Below are positions 6,708-16,816 of a stretch of 64,000 nucleotides of DNA, in pieces; positions within the stretch are counted from its first letter, which is position 1, and each line of letters opens with the position of its first letter. The position numbers and the translations under genes were made by a program. The DNA is from Bacillota bacterium (GTDB taxonomy: Bacteria; Bacillota; Clostridia; Lachnospirales; Lachnospiraceae): contig JAEWQV010000014.1 in the NCBI GenBank assembly GCA_023399055.1, forward strand, positions 620,001 through 684,000, given 5' to 3'. The notes below the pieces were generated by a model. That model was not told the DNA's origin. It searched no databases and saw only the letters and a list, made by a program, of their open reading frames with translations.

Positions 6708-8438
6708 CTACAAGTGTATTGCTTTTTTATGAGCTTCCATCAACTGAAACTGATTAATAAGTTGAGCTAAAGTTTCTGCTTGTCCAGATAGTTCTTCACT
6801 GGCGGCAGCACTCTCCTGTGCAGTTGCCGCGTTATTTTGAACGACTGCTGATATCTGTTCAATTCCTATATTTAGCTGATGTATGGAATCAGCTTGCGTA
6901 ATGGAGGCCGCTGCTATTTCATTGACAAGCTTAATTACTTTTCCTTCCTCTTCTACCATGATTATATGTGACTTTTCAGCTTCCTTAACCAGTACCATTC
7001 CTTTCCCTATTGTTAAGATGGCATTCTCAATAAGTGTAGTTGTGTTTTTTACCGCATCGGCACACATGTTTGCAAGTTTACGAACCTCGACTGCAACTAC
7101 TGCAAACCCCCTTCCCGCTTCACCAGCTCTAGCTGCTTCTATCGCTGCATTTAGAGCAAGAAGATTGGTTTGACTCGAAATATCATCGATAGTTCTTACT
7201 ATTTTATTAATTTGCTCAGAGGTACTGTAAATATCATCCATAGCAGTTACTAACAGCTTCATTTGATGATTGACATTATCAATTTCCACGCCAGCATTCG
7301 TAGCCATTACACTTGCTTGCTGTGCATTGTCAGCGTTGTTACCTACCTGCTCTGATATATCTATGATAGTTGCTACTAATTCTTCAATGGTACCTGCTTG
7401 CTCCGTAGCTCCCTCTGCAAGCATCTGTCCACTAGAAGATACTTGCTCTGAAGAGGAAGCCAGTTGATTGGAGGCTTGATTAACCTGTAAAAGTACTGAG
7501 TTTAAGGATGTAATTATATTCTCCATTGATGTCTTAATAGGTGAAAAATCCTTCGAGTATTCCATTGTAACCGCTACTGTCATATCCTTCGCAGCCATTC
7601 TTCCAAGTACATCAGATATATTGTGTATATATTGATTAAGCATGTCGATTAAAACACGGGTACTATTTGCCAAGGAACCTAGCTCATCTTGAGATTGATA
7701 CGTTATAATAGCGTTCAAATCTCCAGTAGAAAGCTGTTTTGTTGCTTGCTCGATTTCTTTTAAGGGTTTCGTAATACTGCGTACTATATAACGACATAAG
7801 AATATTACTATAAGAAAGGATATGATAACCAATCCTATTGATAGAATATAGGCCGTTTGCTCAGAAGCTTTGCTATCTTTATATAATTCCATTCCGAGTT
7901 GGTCCACCGCCTCACCAATTTTAGCTGACATACTTCTTATATCCACAAAAACAGGCATTATCTTTGTCTTATAGAGTTCCAATGCTTCCTCATTTTGATT
8001 ATTTCCACCTAAGGTTTTAACTTTTTCTCGGTCATCTTCGATCGAGTCCAGAGCAGTACTCAGTTCCTGTAAGCGTTCCTTGTTTTCCTTAAGAATTATA
8101 CTTTTATCTAAGGTTTGTATTACATTATCAATTGCAGACTTTGCATCTTCCATACCTTGACCATATAGCTTATTTTCATCATTATTTTCTACAGAACACA
8201 AAAGCAAAATGTACTTTTCTAATTCCTCCAAACCCCTTTGTAAATCAGCTGATGCATTGCTGGTAATATAGGGACCATTATGGTAAGAATTGAAATTTGA
8301 TGACATAATTCTCATACTTACCACTGCTGTAATTATAGTAATCATATAAAGAAAACCTACAAGCATAAATGTTATATTAAGCTTTGTTCCAATTTTCATA
8401 TCCTTAATCTGAAACTTTTCTTTTTTCAAGCCTCTCAT
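6708..8438 (-). CDS. Methyl-accepting chemotaxis protein
   Basis: A 576-aa transmembrane chemoreceptor. A first membrane helix (about 20-45) is followed by an extracytoplasmic four-helix-bundle-like sensor (about 46-195), a second membrane helix, a HAMP domain (about 215-270; ITKPLKEIEQATKQLSTGDL) and the signalling domain with the conserved hairpin tip (TNLLALNAAIEAARAGEAGR). GGAGGATAT precedes the ATG. The C-terminus lacks a CheR/CheB pentapeptide. cheV follows. The ligand cannot be told from sequence. Confidence 0.95.
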   Translation of the reverse strand: MRGLKKEKFQIKDMKIGTKLNITFMLVGFLYMITIITAVVSMRIMSSNFNSYHNGPYITSNASADLQRGLEELEKYILLLCSVENNDENKLYGQGMEDAKSAIDNVIQTLDKSIILKENKERLQELSTALDSIEDDREKVKTLGGNNQNEEALELYKTKIMPVFVDIRSMSAKIGEAVDQLGMELYKDSKASEQTAYILSIGLVIISFLIVIFLCRYIVRSITKPLKEIEQATKQLSTGDLNAIITYQSQDELGSLANSTRVLIDMLNQYIHNISDVLGRMAAKDMTVAVTMEYSKDFSPIKTSMENIITSLNSVLLQVNQASNQLASSSEQVSSSGQMLAEGATEQAGTIEELVATIIDISEQVGNNADNAQQASVMATNAGVEIDNVNHQMKLLVTAMDDIYSTSEQINKIVRTIDDISSQTNLLALNAAIEAARAGEAGRGFAVVAVEVRKLANMCADAVKNTTTLIENAILTIGKGMVLVKEAEKSHIIMVEEEGKVIKLVNEIAAASITQADSIHQLNIGIEQISAVVQNNAATAQESAAASEELSGQAETLAQLINQFQLMEAHKKAIHL

Positions 8439-8844
8439 TTTGAGATATCCTCCTTTGATTCTGATGTGCTTTTAATTTCTCTTAGTGCTATTGCATATTG
8501 ATAAATATTTTTGAGCAAAATGTAGAGCAGGTAATATGACTGCCTGCTCCTATCAAATAAGAGAAAACTTGGGGGGAAGTTCTCTCTGTTAATAATTTCT
8601 GCATTTTTCATTCTCCTTTATTGTATTGATCAGAAGTTTTAAGTGATTAGTCTGCATTATCATACATAAATATAGATGTGCAGTGTGTGCTTTGTTCCAA
8701 ATCGTCTTATTTTTGTTCCGAATGAATTCATAATTTTGTAAATTTCATTAGTTTATATTTTTGCATAAGAAAATAGCTGGAAACTTATAGGACAAATATG
8801 TCCTTCTGCTTCCAGCTATTTTCTTAAAGATTAGCTATAACTTT
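8439..8844. other. Intergenic region with hairpins
   Basis: It holds two short hairpins in the chemoreceptor leader (8525-8550, GAGCAGG/CCTGCTC; 8561-8588, GAGAAAACTT around GGGGGG) and the terminator of the surface-protein gene at 8766-8827. I looked for a sigma-D promoter and a c-di-GMP riboswitch and saw neither convincingly. Confidence 0.5.
8766..8827 (-). terminator. Terminator of the giant surface-protein gene
   Basis: TAAGAAAATAGCTGGAA pairs with TTCCAGCTATTTTCTTA, with an inner GGACA/TGTCC stem. The A/T-rich arms let it work in either direction. It lies just past the stop at 8845. Confidence 0.75.
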
Positions 8845-11800
8845 TTAATTAAAATAATAATTAACAATATATTGTCGACGAATCATGTCCTTGCAGGCTT
8901 TTTTTGCTGCTGCTCTGTCTTTAAAACTCATAGTTACCAAGTAATATTTTCCTTTGCTCGTAACCTTAACATTGGCAGTATCATATTCCTGTTTAAATAT
9001 TCTTGCAACTATATTAGCATACTTTTCACTACCAATTAATCCAAGATTGATTTTACTCTTGTATTCTTGTTCTTTACGGGTAATCTTTAACGTATATACC
9101 TTGGTGGACTTTCCATTCTCTGCGGTTACCTTAAGGTATATTGTATTAATTCCTACTTTTAGGTTAAGCTTGTGATTGGATATCTCCTTCTTTAAGGATT
9201 TATCACTATAAATCTTATAGGAAGCATTATTACTTACCTGTGCCTTTACAGTAAGAGATGTCTTCTCATTGGCAACTGTCGCTGTAATGGTACTTCCTTT
9301 TATTACTGTATTTTCGTTAAGTATTACTTTTGTTATTTCGGTCAAGGAAGATTTATTTCTTGTAATAGTTAACTTATATAGCTTGGTTGACTTGTCTTGT
9401 GCTGTTACTTTAATGTAGCTTGTATTTACACCGGTAGTGAGCTTTAACTTACCATTAACAGCTTCCTTCTTTAAGTCCTTATCAAGGTATAGTTTCCATG
9501 CTGCCTTATCACTTACCTTCACGTTCACTGTAATGCTGCTTATTTCATTTGCTACAGTTGCAGTGATATTGCTTCCCTTAATTACTGCATTTGCTGGTGC
9601 GGTAATCTTGGTAATTGCCTTTTCTGTAGATTTTAAGAAGGCATCTGTTTTAACTACAGTAAAAGTACTAAACTTATTAATACTGAAACTAATTCCGTAT
9701 TGACCCTTTTTATATTCTACAAGTTCACCCTGTACTAACTCTTTATCCCCGTCAGAATGTTCAATATATACTGCTAACTGCTTTAATAAAGCTTCTCTGT
9801 CAGTAGCTTTGGTCGGAATACTAATACCAGTTAATGGCAGGGTTATTATGGTTTCAGCAGATGGCATATTTGTTTCAATGGTAACTGGATTACCAATTAC
9901 TGTTGCAGTTACATTTTTGTTATTGCTTATCAGAACTGCATTCATCTTTGCCTGACTTGAAACCGCTTCTTTTTCTGTTTCATTTTTAACTGGAACTAAA
10001 CGGAAATACAAATCGTCAGTCATTGATCTACTAATACTTTTCATACTTTCTTTTGATAGATTAATTTTTGCTTCTTCCGTATCAATTTGGAGATTAATAT
10101 TTCCCTTAGATAAAGTTCCTAATGAAGTAGTTGGAATATAAATGTTTGTCTCTGATACCTCATCTCTTGCATCAGGAATTACGATTCTTGCTGTATCTTT
10201 ACCTTCAGCTTTTAACTTCTGAACCGTTTCAGTTGCTTTCTCTTTTTCATACGTAACTTTATCGGATTTCTCGCCGTTTTCGTTTGTAGTTCTCTCAATT
10301 GTAATTTGTGAAGCAACACTATTTGAATTACCTTGTTTTACATCAACTGTAATCTGCTGTGTACCAGTTGTTGGTGTTGTTCCTGAGTTATTAGGATCTC
10401 CTTCGTTATCATCTGGATTACTATTGTTGTCATCAGGGTTACCATTGTTATCGTCAGGATTACTTCCGTTATTACCTGTGTTACCACCATTGTCTGGATT
10501 ACTACCGTTGCCTGGATTGCTTCCGTTATCTGGGTTGTTTCCTGATCCACCGTTGGAAGCCGCACTTACTATAACTGTAAAATCCTTTGTATAAGGTATT
10601 TCTATAGAAGTTCCATCAATAATAGTGGCTGTTAAGATTACAGTTCCGGCTGCGGTCGTAGACAAAACATTACCTGATAATGTAGCACCAGTGGCTCCAG
10701 GTGTATTAATGCTCCAGGTTATGATCTTATTGGTTGCATTTGTAGGCACTACAGTACCAGTTAAAGTCACATCGATTCCTGCTGTCGCTGTTGTAAGTAC
10801 CCCAGTAATATTTGTAACTGCTACAATAGCAGGTGGCAATTCATTTACTGTAACTGTAAAGTTCTTTTTATAAGGATTTTCTATAGAAGTTCCATCAATA
10901 ATAGTGGCTGTTACGATTACGGTCCCTACTGCGGTTGTAGTTAGAATATTGCCATTCAATGTTGCACCAGTAGTTCCAGCGTTAAAAATGCTCCAGGTTA
11001 CAATCTTATTTGTTGCATTGGAAGGCACTACAGTACCCGTTAAAGTTAAATCGGTTCCTACTGTTGCTGTTGTAGGTACACCTGTAATATTCGTTACTGC
11101 TACAATAGCCGTGGGCGCTGCACTTACCGTAATTGCGAAGTTCTTTGAATAAGGCATTAATATAGAAGTTCCCTCTATAATAATTCCATCTGTAATAGTC
11201 GCTGTTACTAGTACAGTTCCTGCTGTTGCTGTGGACAGAATATTGCCATTCAATGTTGCCCCAGTGGTTCCAGCGTGAAAAATGCTCCAGGTTATGGTCT
11301 TATTGGTTGCATTCTCAGGTGCTACAGTACCTGTTAAAGTTACATCAGTTCCTGCTGTTGCTGTTGTAGGTATCCCAGTAATATCCGTTACTGATACTAA
11401 CGTAGGCGGCGCCTCACTTACCGTAATTGTGAAGTCCTGTGTATAAGGAATTTCTATAGATATTCCGTCAATAATAGTGGCTGTTACAACTACAGTTCCG
11501 GCTGAGGTTGTGGACAGAATATTATCGTCACATACTGCTCCTGTAGTTCCACGGTCTTTAATGCCCCAAATTATATCTATATTAGTTGCATTGGCAGGAA
11601 CTACAGTACCTGTTAAGGTCACAGGGGTTCCTGCTGTTGCTGTTGTCGGTACCCCTGTAATGTCGGAAACAGCTACTATCGCAGGTGGGGTAACTGTAAC
11701 TTTCACTACTTGTGTTTTTATACTATCCGCTCCCGGTGCACTTATTTCACAATAGTAATAATAGTTTCCTATAGATAAATTAGTGGGAATACTAAATAGT

Positions 11801-13464
11801 GAGCTTGTGGCTCCATATAGTGCTGATCCATTGTTACTTCCATTCATACTTGAAAACCACTGATAAGTAAGTGTAACATTTCCCGAAGCACTTGCAACTA
11901 CTACTAGATTTTTATCAATAGAATCTACTGTAACAATAGTATCCCTAGGTTGACTGTCAATCGTAAGGATAGGTTTACTTTGACCTGCAAAGCTAACAGT
12001 TGTTAGTTCGTTATAGGTAGATTGAACTGTAATACTAAGCGCTGAAGGATTACCTGACATCACTCGCTCGGCTGGATTGACATTCCATAACCCTTGTGAA
12101 GCAGTGGAAAAAGTCACAGCGTGAGTAGTAGTAACGGTGCCAGTACCATCTTTAAATTGTATACTTCCTGTACCAGACATGTTGATTGAAGTATTTGATT
12201 GAATTGCTTTGCTACTTTCGGTAAAATACTTAGAGTTATCTCCACCTTTAGCAAGAATTCCGAAATCGCTGTTAAATGTAAAGTAGTCAGTATAAATACC
12301 ATTACCAGCAATCCCGTTGGGACAGTTTCCACCAGTAGTTTCAAGACCACTGCTATTATTTATGGTAAAATTTGAACAATAAATACCTGTGCCACCGTCC
12401 CCACTAGCACTAGCACCTCCGATTCCACCATTTCCTCCAGTTGCATTTACACCTCCGTTCTCAATCGTGAGATTATTAGAGCTATAAATACCTATACCAC
12501 CATGACGATTGGTACTGTTACCTCCTTTCGCTGATAAACTAGCGTTACCATTTACCGTTAGGTTATAACATTGGATACCTACGCCACCATTGCCATTACC
12601 GTTGCTCTTTCCACCATCGCCACCCTGTACAAATACATTTCCTGAATTAAGTGTAAGGTCTCTTTCGCAGAAGATACCAAAGCCTCCATCATCAACACCA
12701 CTACCACCATTAAATTTTAATGTACCAGTATGATTTATTATAAGATTTTTACAAACAAGAGCCTCCATACCAACATTTGTTCTTTCAATACCATTCACAT
12801 CCAGATTACCAGACCCGCTGATGGTGAGGTCACCTTGGGCAAATATTACTCTACTGTTGCTTTTTAGAACAACATATCCTTCTGTTACTAACTCGGATAC
12901 ACCACCGAACATAATTGAAGGTTCAAAAAATGCAGACAAAGTGATATCTTTCAGCTTTAGTTTCATATTAGGTGCATTGGTTATAATTGCCAAAGCCTGC
13001 TCCATATAACCATTCCCTGCAATTGTTAACTCATTAATACCTGCAGGTATCGTTAATCTGTTTACCTGACTTGTAGTTTCCGTAATTTGCAGGACATCCC
13101 CACTTTTTATAGTGCCATCCTCCAATTTTGTTGCTAAGTCTGTCCAAGCAATGTTTGTTTCTGAACTTTCAAAGGATGATACAGTATAAATAGTACCCGC
13201 CATAGTCGTTGTTCTCTGTAACGATTTCATTTCCGTACTTGATTCGTTCAGTATCTCTTCATTTGAGATTTCTTCGGCTGAAACTTCTTCGGCTACAATT
13301 TCATCGTTCGAACTTCCTTCGTCCGTAATTTCTTCGTATGCTATTCCCTCGTCCGTATTAACCTCTACTGTATTAGCTGCTGCCGTTATTGGTGCCAATC
13401 CCAGTATTAGGATAACAGACATTACAATTGCTAAAAGCCTCTGGGGTAGCTTATAAATTCTCAT
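8845..13464 (-). CDS. Giant secreted surface protein with beta-helix-like, Ig-like, cadherin-like and SPOR-like domains
   Basis: A 1539-aa exported protein. A signal peptide (about 1-30) is followed by an acidic EE-rich stretch (35-80), a Gly/Asn-rich region with about 30-residue beta-helix-like repeats (about 130-450), an Ig-like segment, four BIG2-like repeats of about 92 residues (about 595-965; ITGVPTTATAGT..TLTGTVVP), an Asn/Asp/Pro/Gly linker (about 975-1040), a further beta domain, two cadherin-like beta-sandwich repeats (about 1305-1470; ..NAVIKGSNITATVAN) and a C-terminal SPOR-like domain (about 1475-1539). No sortase motif, SLH or membrane anchor is present, so peptidoglycan binding through the SPOR-like end is the likely anchor (inference). 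An AGGAGG site precedes the ATG. Probable role: adhesin or matrix protein. Confidence 0.85.
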   Translation of the reverse strand: MRIYKLPQRLLAIVMSVILILGLAPITAAANTVEVNTDEGIAYEEITDEGSSNDEIVAEEVSAEEISNEEILNESSTEMKSLQRTTTMAGTIYTVSSFESSETNIAWTDLATKLEDGTIKSGDVLQITETTSQVNRLTIPAGINELTIAGNGYMEQALAIITNAPNMKLKLKDITLSAFFEPSIMFGGVSELVTEGYVVLKSNSRVIFAQGDLTISGSGNLDVNGIERTNVGMEALVCKNLIINHTGTLKFNGGSGVDDGGFGIFCERDLTLNSGNVFVQGGDGGKSNGNGNGGVGIQCYNLTVNGNASLSAKGGNSTNRHGGIGIYSSNNLTIENGGVNATGGNGGIGGASASGDGGTGIYCSNFTINNSSGLETTGGNCPNGIAGNGIYTDYFTFNSDFGILAKGGDNSKYFTESSKAIQSNTSINMSGTGSIQFKDGTGTVTTTHAVTFSTASQGLWNVNPAERVMSGNPSALSITVQSTYNELTTVSFAGQSKPILTIDSQPRDTIVTVDSIDKNLVVVASASGNVTLTYQWFSSMNGSNNGSALYGATSSLFSIPTNLSIGNYYYYCEISAPGADSIKTQVVKVTVTPPAIVAVSDITGVPTTATAGTPVTLTGTVVPANATNIDIIWGIKDRGTTGAVCDDNILSTTSAGTVVVTATIIDGISIEIPYTQDFTITVSEAPPTLVSVTDITGIPTTATAGTDVTLTGTVAPENATNKTITWSIFHAGTTGATLNGNILSTATAGTVLVTATITDGIIIEGTSILMPYSKNFAITVSAAPTAIVAVTNITGVPTTATVGTDLTLTGTVVPSNATNKIVTWSIFNAGTTGATLNGNILTTTAVGTVIVTATIIDGTSIENPYKKNFTVTVNELPPAIVAVTNITGVLTTATAGIDVTLTGTVVPTNATNKIITWSINTPGATGATLSGNVLSTTAAGTVILTATIIDGTSIEIPYTKDFTVIVSAASNGGSGNNPDNGSNPGNGSNPDNGGNTGNNGSNPDDNNGNPDDNNSNPDDNEGDPNNSGTTPTTGTQQITVDVKQGNSNSVASQITIERTTNENGEKSDKVTYEKEKATETVQKLKAEGKDTARIVIPDARDEVSETNIYIPTTSLGTLSKGNINLQIDTEEAKINLSKESMKSISRSMTDDLYFRLVPVKNETEKEAVSSQAKMNAVLISNNKNVTATVIGNPVTIETNMPSAETIITLPLTGISIPTKATDREALLKQLAVYIEHSDGDKELVQGELVEYKKGQYGISFSINKFSTFTVVKTDAFLKSTEKAITKITAPANAVIKGSNITATVANEISSITVNVKVSDKAAWKLYLDKDLKKEAVNGKLKLTTGVNTSYIKVTAQDKSTKLYKLTITRNKSSLTEITKVILNENTVIKGSTITATVANEKTSLTVKAQVSNNASYKIYSDKSLKKEISNHKLNLKVGINTIYLKVTAENGKSTKVYTLKITRKEQEYKSKINLGLIGSEKYANIVARIFKQEYDTANVKVTSKGKYYLVTMSFKDRAAAKKACKDMIRRQYIVNYYFN
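10563..11690 (-). repeat. Four tandem Ig-like coding repeats
   Basis: Units of about 278-295 bases begin near 10563, 10841, 11119 and 11415. The first two share a long identical stretch (from TATAGAAGTTCCATC) at about 10601-10634 and 10881-10914, which suggests recent duplication or gene conversion. The third carries a short insertion. Confidence 0.85.
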
Positions 13465-13584
13465 AAATCTTTCCTCCTTGAAATTTTGCTTTGATAGCTG
13501 ACACCTATTGTTCTAAGTGTCACCATCTATTCTCACATCGCATTATTATACAAATTTCCTCTAAACAAAAAATAAACAGACATA

Positions 13585-13617
13585 ATTCGACCCCTGTGCG
13601 AAGCACAGGGGTCGAAT
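13585..13617 (-). terminator. Perfect 15-bp hairpin after the SARP regulator gene
   Basis: A perfect 15-base stem (ATTCGACCCCTGTGC with its complement) closes on a GAA loop, giving the very stable GCGAAGC turn. It lies about 100 bases past the stop at 13720, with only a loose T-rich stretch after it on the minus strand. Confidence 0.65.
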
Positions 13618-13719
13618 AAACGACATTATTTGCAATAATGAAAAATTGGAGAATCTAGCTTATGACTAAACTGTTACCTATTCCTTTTTCAAGTAAGGAT
13701 GATGGATACAAGCCAATTA

Positions 13720-14823
13720 TTACAACCGTTTTCTTAAGACTATGGATACTGGTTTTAGTGGAGTATCAATTGTTTCATCTAAAAGAATTTGTTCCATCTG
13801 CTGGCTTAATTGCAAGGCTTTCTGATTCTTTCCACTTTTCCTATAAATAGAGATCAAGCTTCTGCCTGCCTTTTCATTAAACGGATTCAAATCAAGTACT
13901 CGCAAATACAGACATTGTGCTATCTCGAACTTTTCCTGTGCTTCTAATTGCTCTGCCGACTTAAGCAAATTAAATATGAGACTTTCTTCCAGCACGTGCG
14001 CCTTAGCAAAGGACCATTCATATATTTTACCCTGAAATAACTCTCCTCGATACAGTTCATCCAGTTTTTCAAGTGTTTGCTTTGTATTCCATGCACCTTT
14101 TTGTAGTTGTTCAAACTCATATAAATCACATATAACCATTTTTGCATCAATTGAGATTTGACGGTGTGAGGTAATTAAACAACTCTCCAACCCATACTGT
14201 TGAAGAGCTTTGCGGATATAATATACCGTTGAGTTTATGTTCTTCAAGGCTTTATCTGGCGTAAATCCATCCCATAGTGTATCTGCAATTTCATCACGAC
14301 TAACGCTACCTTTACAAATTAAAAACGCAAATAATTCCTCGACTTTTGGGGAACGCCAATTGATTACATCCCCTTTATCTCCATAAGCTAAAACACTAAA
14401 ACCTCCAAAGCACGAGACAAACAAGCGTTGCTCTTTGCTCTGATTGGAGTTTGTTAACCTTCTTACTGTTTTTGCAAGTCGTTCTCGGCTGATCGGTTTC
14501 AGCAGATAATCCACCGCCTCTAATTCAAAGGCCTCCACTGCATATTCCTCATAACCGGTCACAAATACCACCTTTACTGTGCTCCCCTGCTCCAACAGAA
14601 TGTTTGCAAATTCCATTCCATCCATTTCAGGCATACTAATATCCAGAAAAACCACATCCACCGGTTTTTCTTCTACATACTGCAATGCCGCTGCAGCAGT
14701 CCCGAACGTACCACATAATTCTATATGATCAAGTTCTGCTATTAAATTGGCAAGTCGATTGCGGGCTAACTCCTCGTCATCTACGATTATCGCTTTTATA
14801 GCTAACCGCCCCCTTTCGTGCAA
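13720..14823 (-). CDS. Response regulator with SARP/BTAD-type output domain
   Basis: A 367-aa regulator: receiver (about 9-125; phospho-acceptor D61 in VVFLDISMPEMDG), an OmpR-like winged helix (about 135-225; WRSPKVEELFAFLICKG) and a bacterial transcriptional activation helical domain (about 230-365; YRGELFQG..YEWS). Such proteins pair with 7TMR-DISM or YesM-like kinases in Firmicutes. The TTG at 14823 used here has no clear binding site; AAAGGGGGCGG instead lies before an ATA codon at the typical family start (IKAIIVDDEE), raising a rare start-codon possibility. The gene overlaps the kinase gene by 47 bases, so translation is probably coupled. Confidence 0.88.
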   Translation of the reverse strand: MHERGRLAIKAIIVDDEELARNRLANLIAELDHIELCGTFGTAAAALQYVEEKPVDVVFLDISMPEMDGMEFANILLEQGSTVKVVFVTGYEEYAVEAFELEAVDYLLKPISRERLAKTVRRLTNSNQSKEQRLFVSCFGGFSVLAYGDKGDVINWRSPKVEELFAFLICKGSVSRDEIADTLWDGFTPDKALKNINSTVYYIRKALQQYGLESCLITSHRQISIDAKMVICDLYEFEQLQKGAWNTKQTLEKLDELYRGELFQGKIYEWSFAKAHVLEESLIFNLLKSAEQLEAQEKFEIAQCLYLRVLDLNPFNEKAGRSLISIYRKSGKNQKALQLSQQMEQILLDETIDTPLKPVSIVLRKRL

Positions 14824-16780
14824 ATTTCTTTATTCGAATTTCATCAGCGATTAGCGGAAGGGAGAATGACACCTGTGTACCCTGTCCTTTTTCGCTGAAT
14901 ACTATCAATTCTCTGTTATACAGCATTTTCAACCTTTGATTGATATTCCAGACACCAATTCCTCTTTCTTTCAGGTCTTCCTTCAATAATCCACCGAGCT
15001 TACCCACATCCATCCCAACACCATTATCTGATATAGTAAAGACAGCCTCATTGGCCTTACGCTTAATTGAAATTACTACGGTTCCCCCGGCTATATTATC
15101 CATCAACCCATGCCTTACCGCATTTTCTACCAAGGGCTGTAAAACAAGAGGAGGTATCGATAAATCCAAAGTCTCATCAATGTCATATTCTACCTTCAAT
15201 CGGTCACCAAAGCGTGTCTTCTCGATATATAAATACGCCTCCAATAACTCTAGTTCCTTTGTTAATGTAGACATTGCATCCATTCGCTTAAAATCAAAGC
15301 TGTGCCTTAGATACTGCGAAAGCTCTAATACTACATCCTCTGCCTTTTCCGGAGCGGATTGGCATAATGACGCTATAGAATTAAGCGCATTATAAAGAAA
15401 ATGTGGATTAATCTGTGCACGTAAAAAAGCGATTTCTGCCTCTTGGGTTTTCTTCACTGAGGTTTGTAGATTACTTAATGCAGAAAAATATTGTGTTGAT
15501 AAGAGTAATATCATCACTACTGAAAAAATCATAATATACACTTGTATAAAGCTAGAGCTAGTCTTAACCCCAATAGAGAATAGGATTGCATCCGCAGAGT
15601 ATTGGTTAATGGATAAGATTGCAATAAAAAGCAGAAAGCCCTCTGCTTTTTGAATGTATAAGAGGATTACCCTTATCAATAATACCATTAAAATAACTGT
15701 ATTACACACCATCACCAGTATGTGTATTTTGTAATAGATGTGAATTGGAAGTACCACCACCGCCAGCAAATAGAGCCCATATCCAAGTGTAATATATCTG
15801 TCTGAACGAACTGGCAAAAGTCCTTTCTCAAACTTATTAAAAATCCAGATCATTACTATAAAGTTGGCAGATAGAAAGAAATCCTTCATTTTAAACACCA
15901 GTGTAAAAGGAAGTTCCGGAAGCAAAAGTAATAAAGGGCGTTGGTCTGTTAATGCATTACCAATCGCTAAAAGGAAGCAAAATAGAGAAAACAGTAAAAG
16001 TATATATTCCTTAAATCCTTTAAACTTAGCCACAGCAAAAAATATTAGAAGCAATAAAGCGATAGTGAACAGGATTATAAAAACTGCAAAACCATATAGT
16101 TGATCTTTTTGAAACTGATGCAACATGGCTGACTCTTTACCAAGCTCCAAAGAGACCGGTATTCCAGAATTCATATACTCATAATTTGCTACTTGAACAA
16201 GAATTTCAATTCTGCCACCATCGCTGTTAAAAAAACCTATTTGAGGGGTATTCCCTGACTTATAATCCGTCGCCTGATAAGCCGGAACTCCGTCAGAAAG
16301 CAGCTCTATTCCATTGACATAGATTTTACTGGAGAAACGTGCGTTACCCTTTTTTAGTCCAAGCACTCCATGAAATGGAATATTTTCCAAAACCAAGCGA
16401 TAGGTAGCACACCCAAAAACTGGTATCTTTTTCTCTCCATACACCTTGCCGTTCCATAGCCCAGGTACAGATATATAACCGTTAAGTTCTGGCTTGTTTC
16501 TATTGTCCATCAAAAAATCCTCTGGAATCAAAAGTTGCTCCCAGTAAAACTCCCACTTCCCATCCAAGGAAATAATGTCATTTTCAACCATATCCCAACC
16601 TGCAAGCTCCATTCTGCCATTTACGGCTAGAAACTCACTGGATTCTTTCTGCTTACGGTTTGGCAGAGAAAAAAGCAGTACTAAAATAGATACAAGTGAT
16701 ATTATGAATACCACCAGTGACCTCTTAATCATTGTAACCTCCATACGGTGTCTTTGTTCAACTGTTTTATTATATTGCAT
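14777..16780 (-). CDS. 7TMR-DISM sensor histidine kinase (LytS-like)
   Basis: A 667-aa membrane kinase. An N-terminal membrane helix is followed by an extracellular 7TMR-DISM beta-sandwich (about 45-215; GKWEFYWEQLL and YRLVLENIP segments, a carbohydrate-binding-like fold), about seven membrane helices (about 225-425), a His_kinase domain with the H-box QINPHFLYNALNSI, and a HATPase domain (LQPLVENAVRHG; ISDNGVGM). It presumably senses an extracellular ligand, possibly a sugar, and phosphorylates the overlapping SARP regulator. A promoter is predicted just upstream. Confidence 0.9.
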   Translation of the reverse strand: MQYNKTVEQRHRMEVTMIKRSLVVFIISLVSILVLLFSLPNRKQKESSEFLAVNGRMELAGWDMVENDIISLDGKWEFYWEQLLIPEDFLMDNRNKPELNGYISVPGLWNGKVYGEKKIPVFGCATYRLVLENIPFHGVLGLKKGNARFSSKIYVNGIELLSDGVPAYQATDYKSGNTPQIGFFNSDGGRIEILVQVANYEYMNSGIPVSLELGKESAMLHQFQKDQLYGFAVFIILFTIALLLLIFFAVAKFKGFKEYILLLFSLFCFLLAIGNALTDQRPLLLLLPELPFTLVFKMKDFFLSANFIVMIWIFNKFEKGLLPVRSDRYITLGYGLYLLAVVVLPIHIYYKIHILVMVCNTVILMVLLIRVILLYIQKAEGFLLFIAILSINQYSADAILFSIGVKTSSSFIQVYIMIFSVVMILLLSTQYFSALSNLQTSVKKTQEAEIAFLRAQINPHFLYNALNSIASLCQSAPEKAEDVVLELSQYLRHSFDFKRMDAMSTLTKELELLEAYLYIEKTRFGDRLKVEYDIDETLDLSIPPLVLQPLVENAVRHGLMDNIAGGTVVISIKRKANEAVFTISDNGVGMDVGKLGGLLKEDLKERGIGVWNINQRLKMLYNRELIVFSEKGQGTQVSFSLPLIADEIRIKKFARKGAVSYKSDNRR

Positions 16781-16816
16781 AAGTGTTTTATTTTCAATTC
16801 AATCCGTAGGATGTTT

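Noticed and set aside
8439..8640. c-di-GMP riboswitch or sigma-D promoter in the chemoreceptor leader
   Set aside because: Neither the GEMM core nor a TAAA-N15-GCCGATAT element could be found on the minus strand.
11477..11755. Plus-strand frames over the Ig-like repeats
   Set aside because: They are antisense shadows of the repeated minus-strand domains and lack binding sites.
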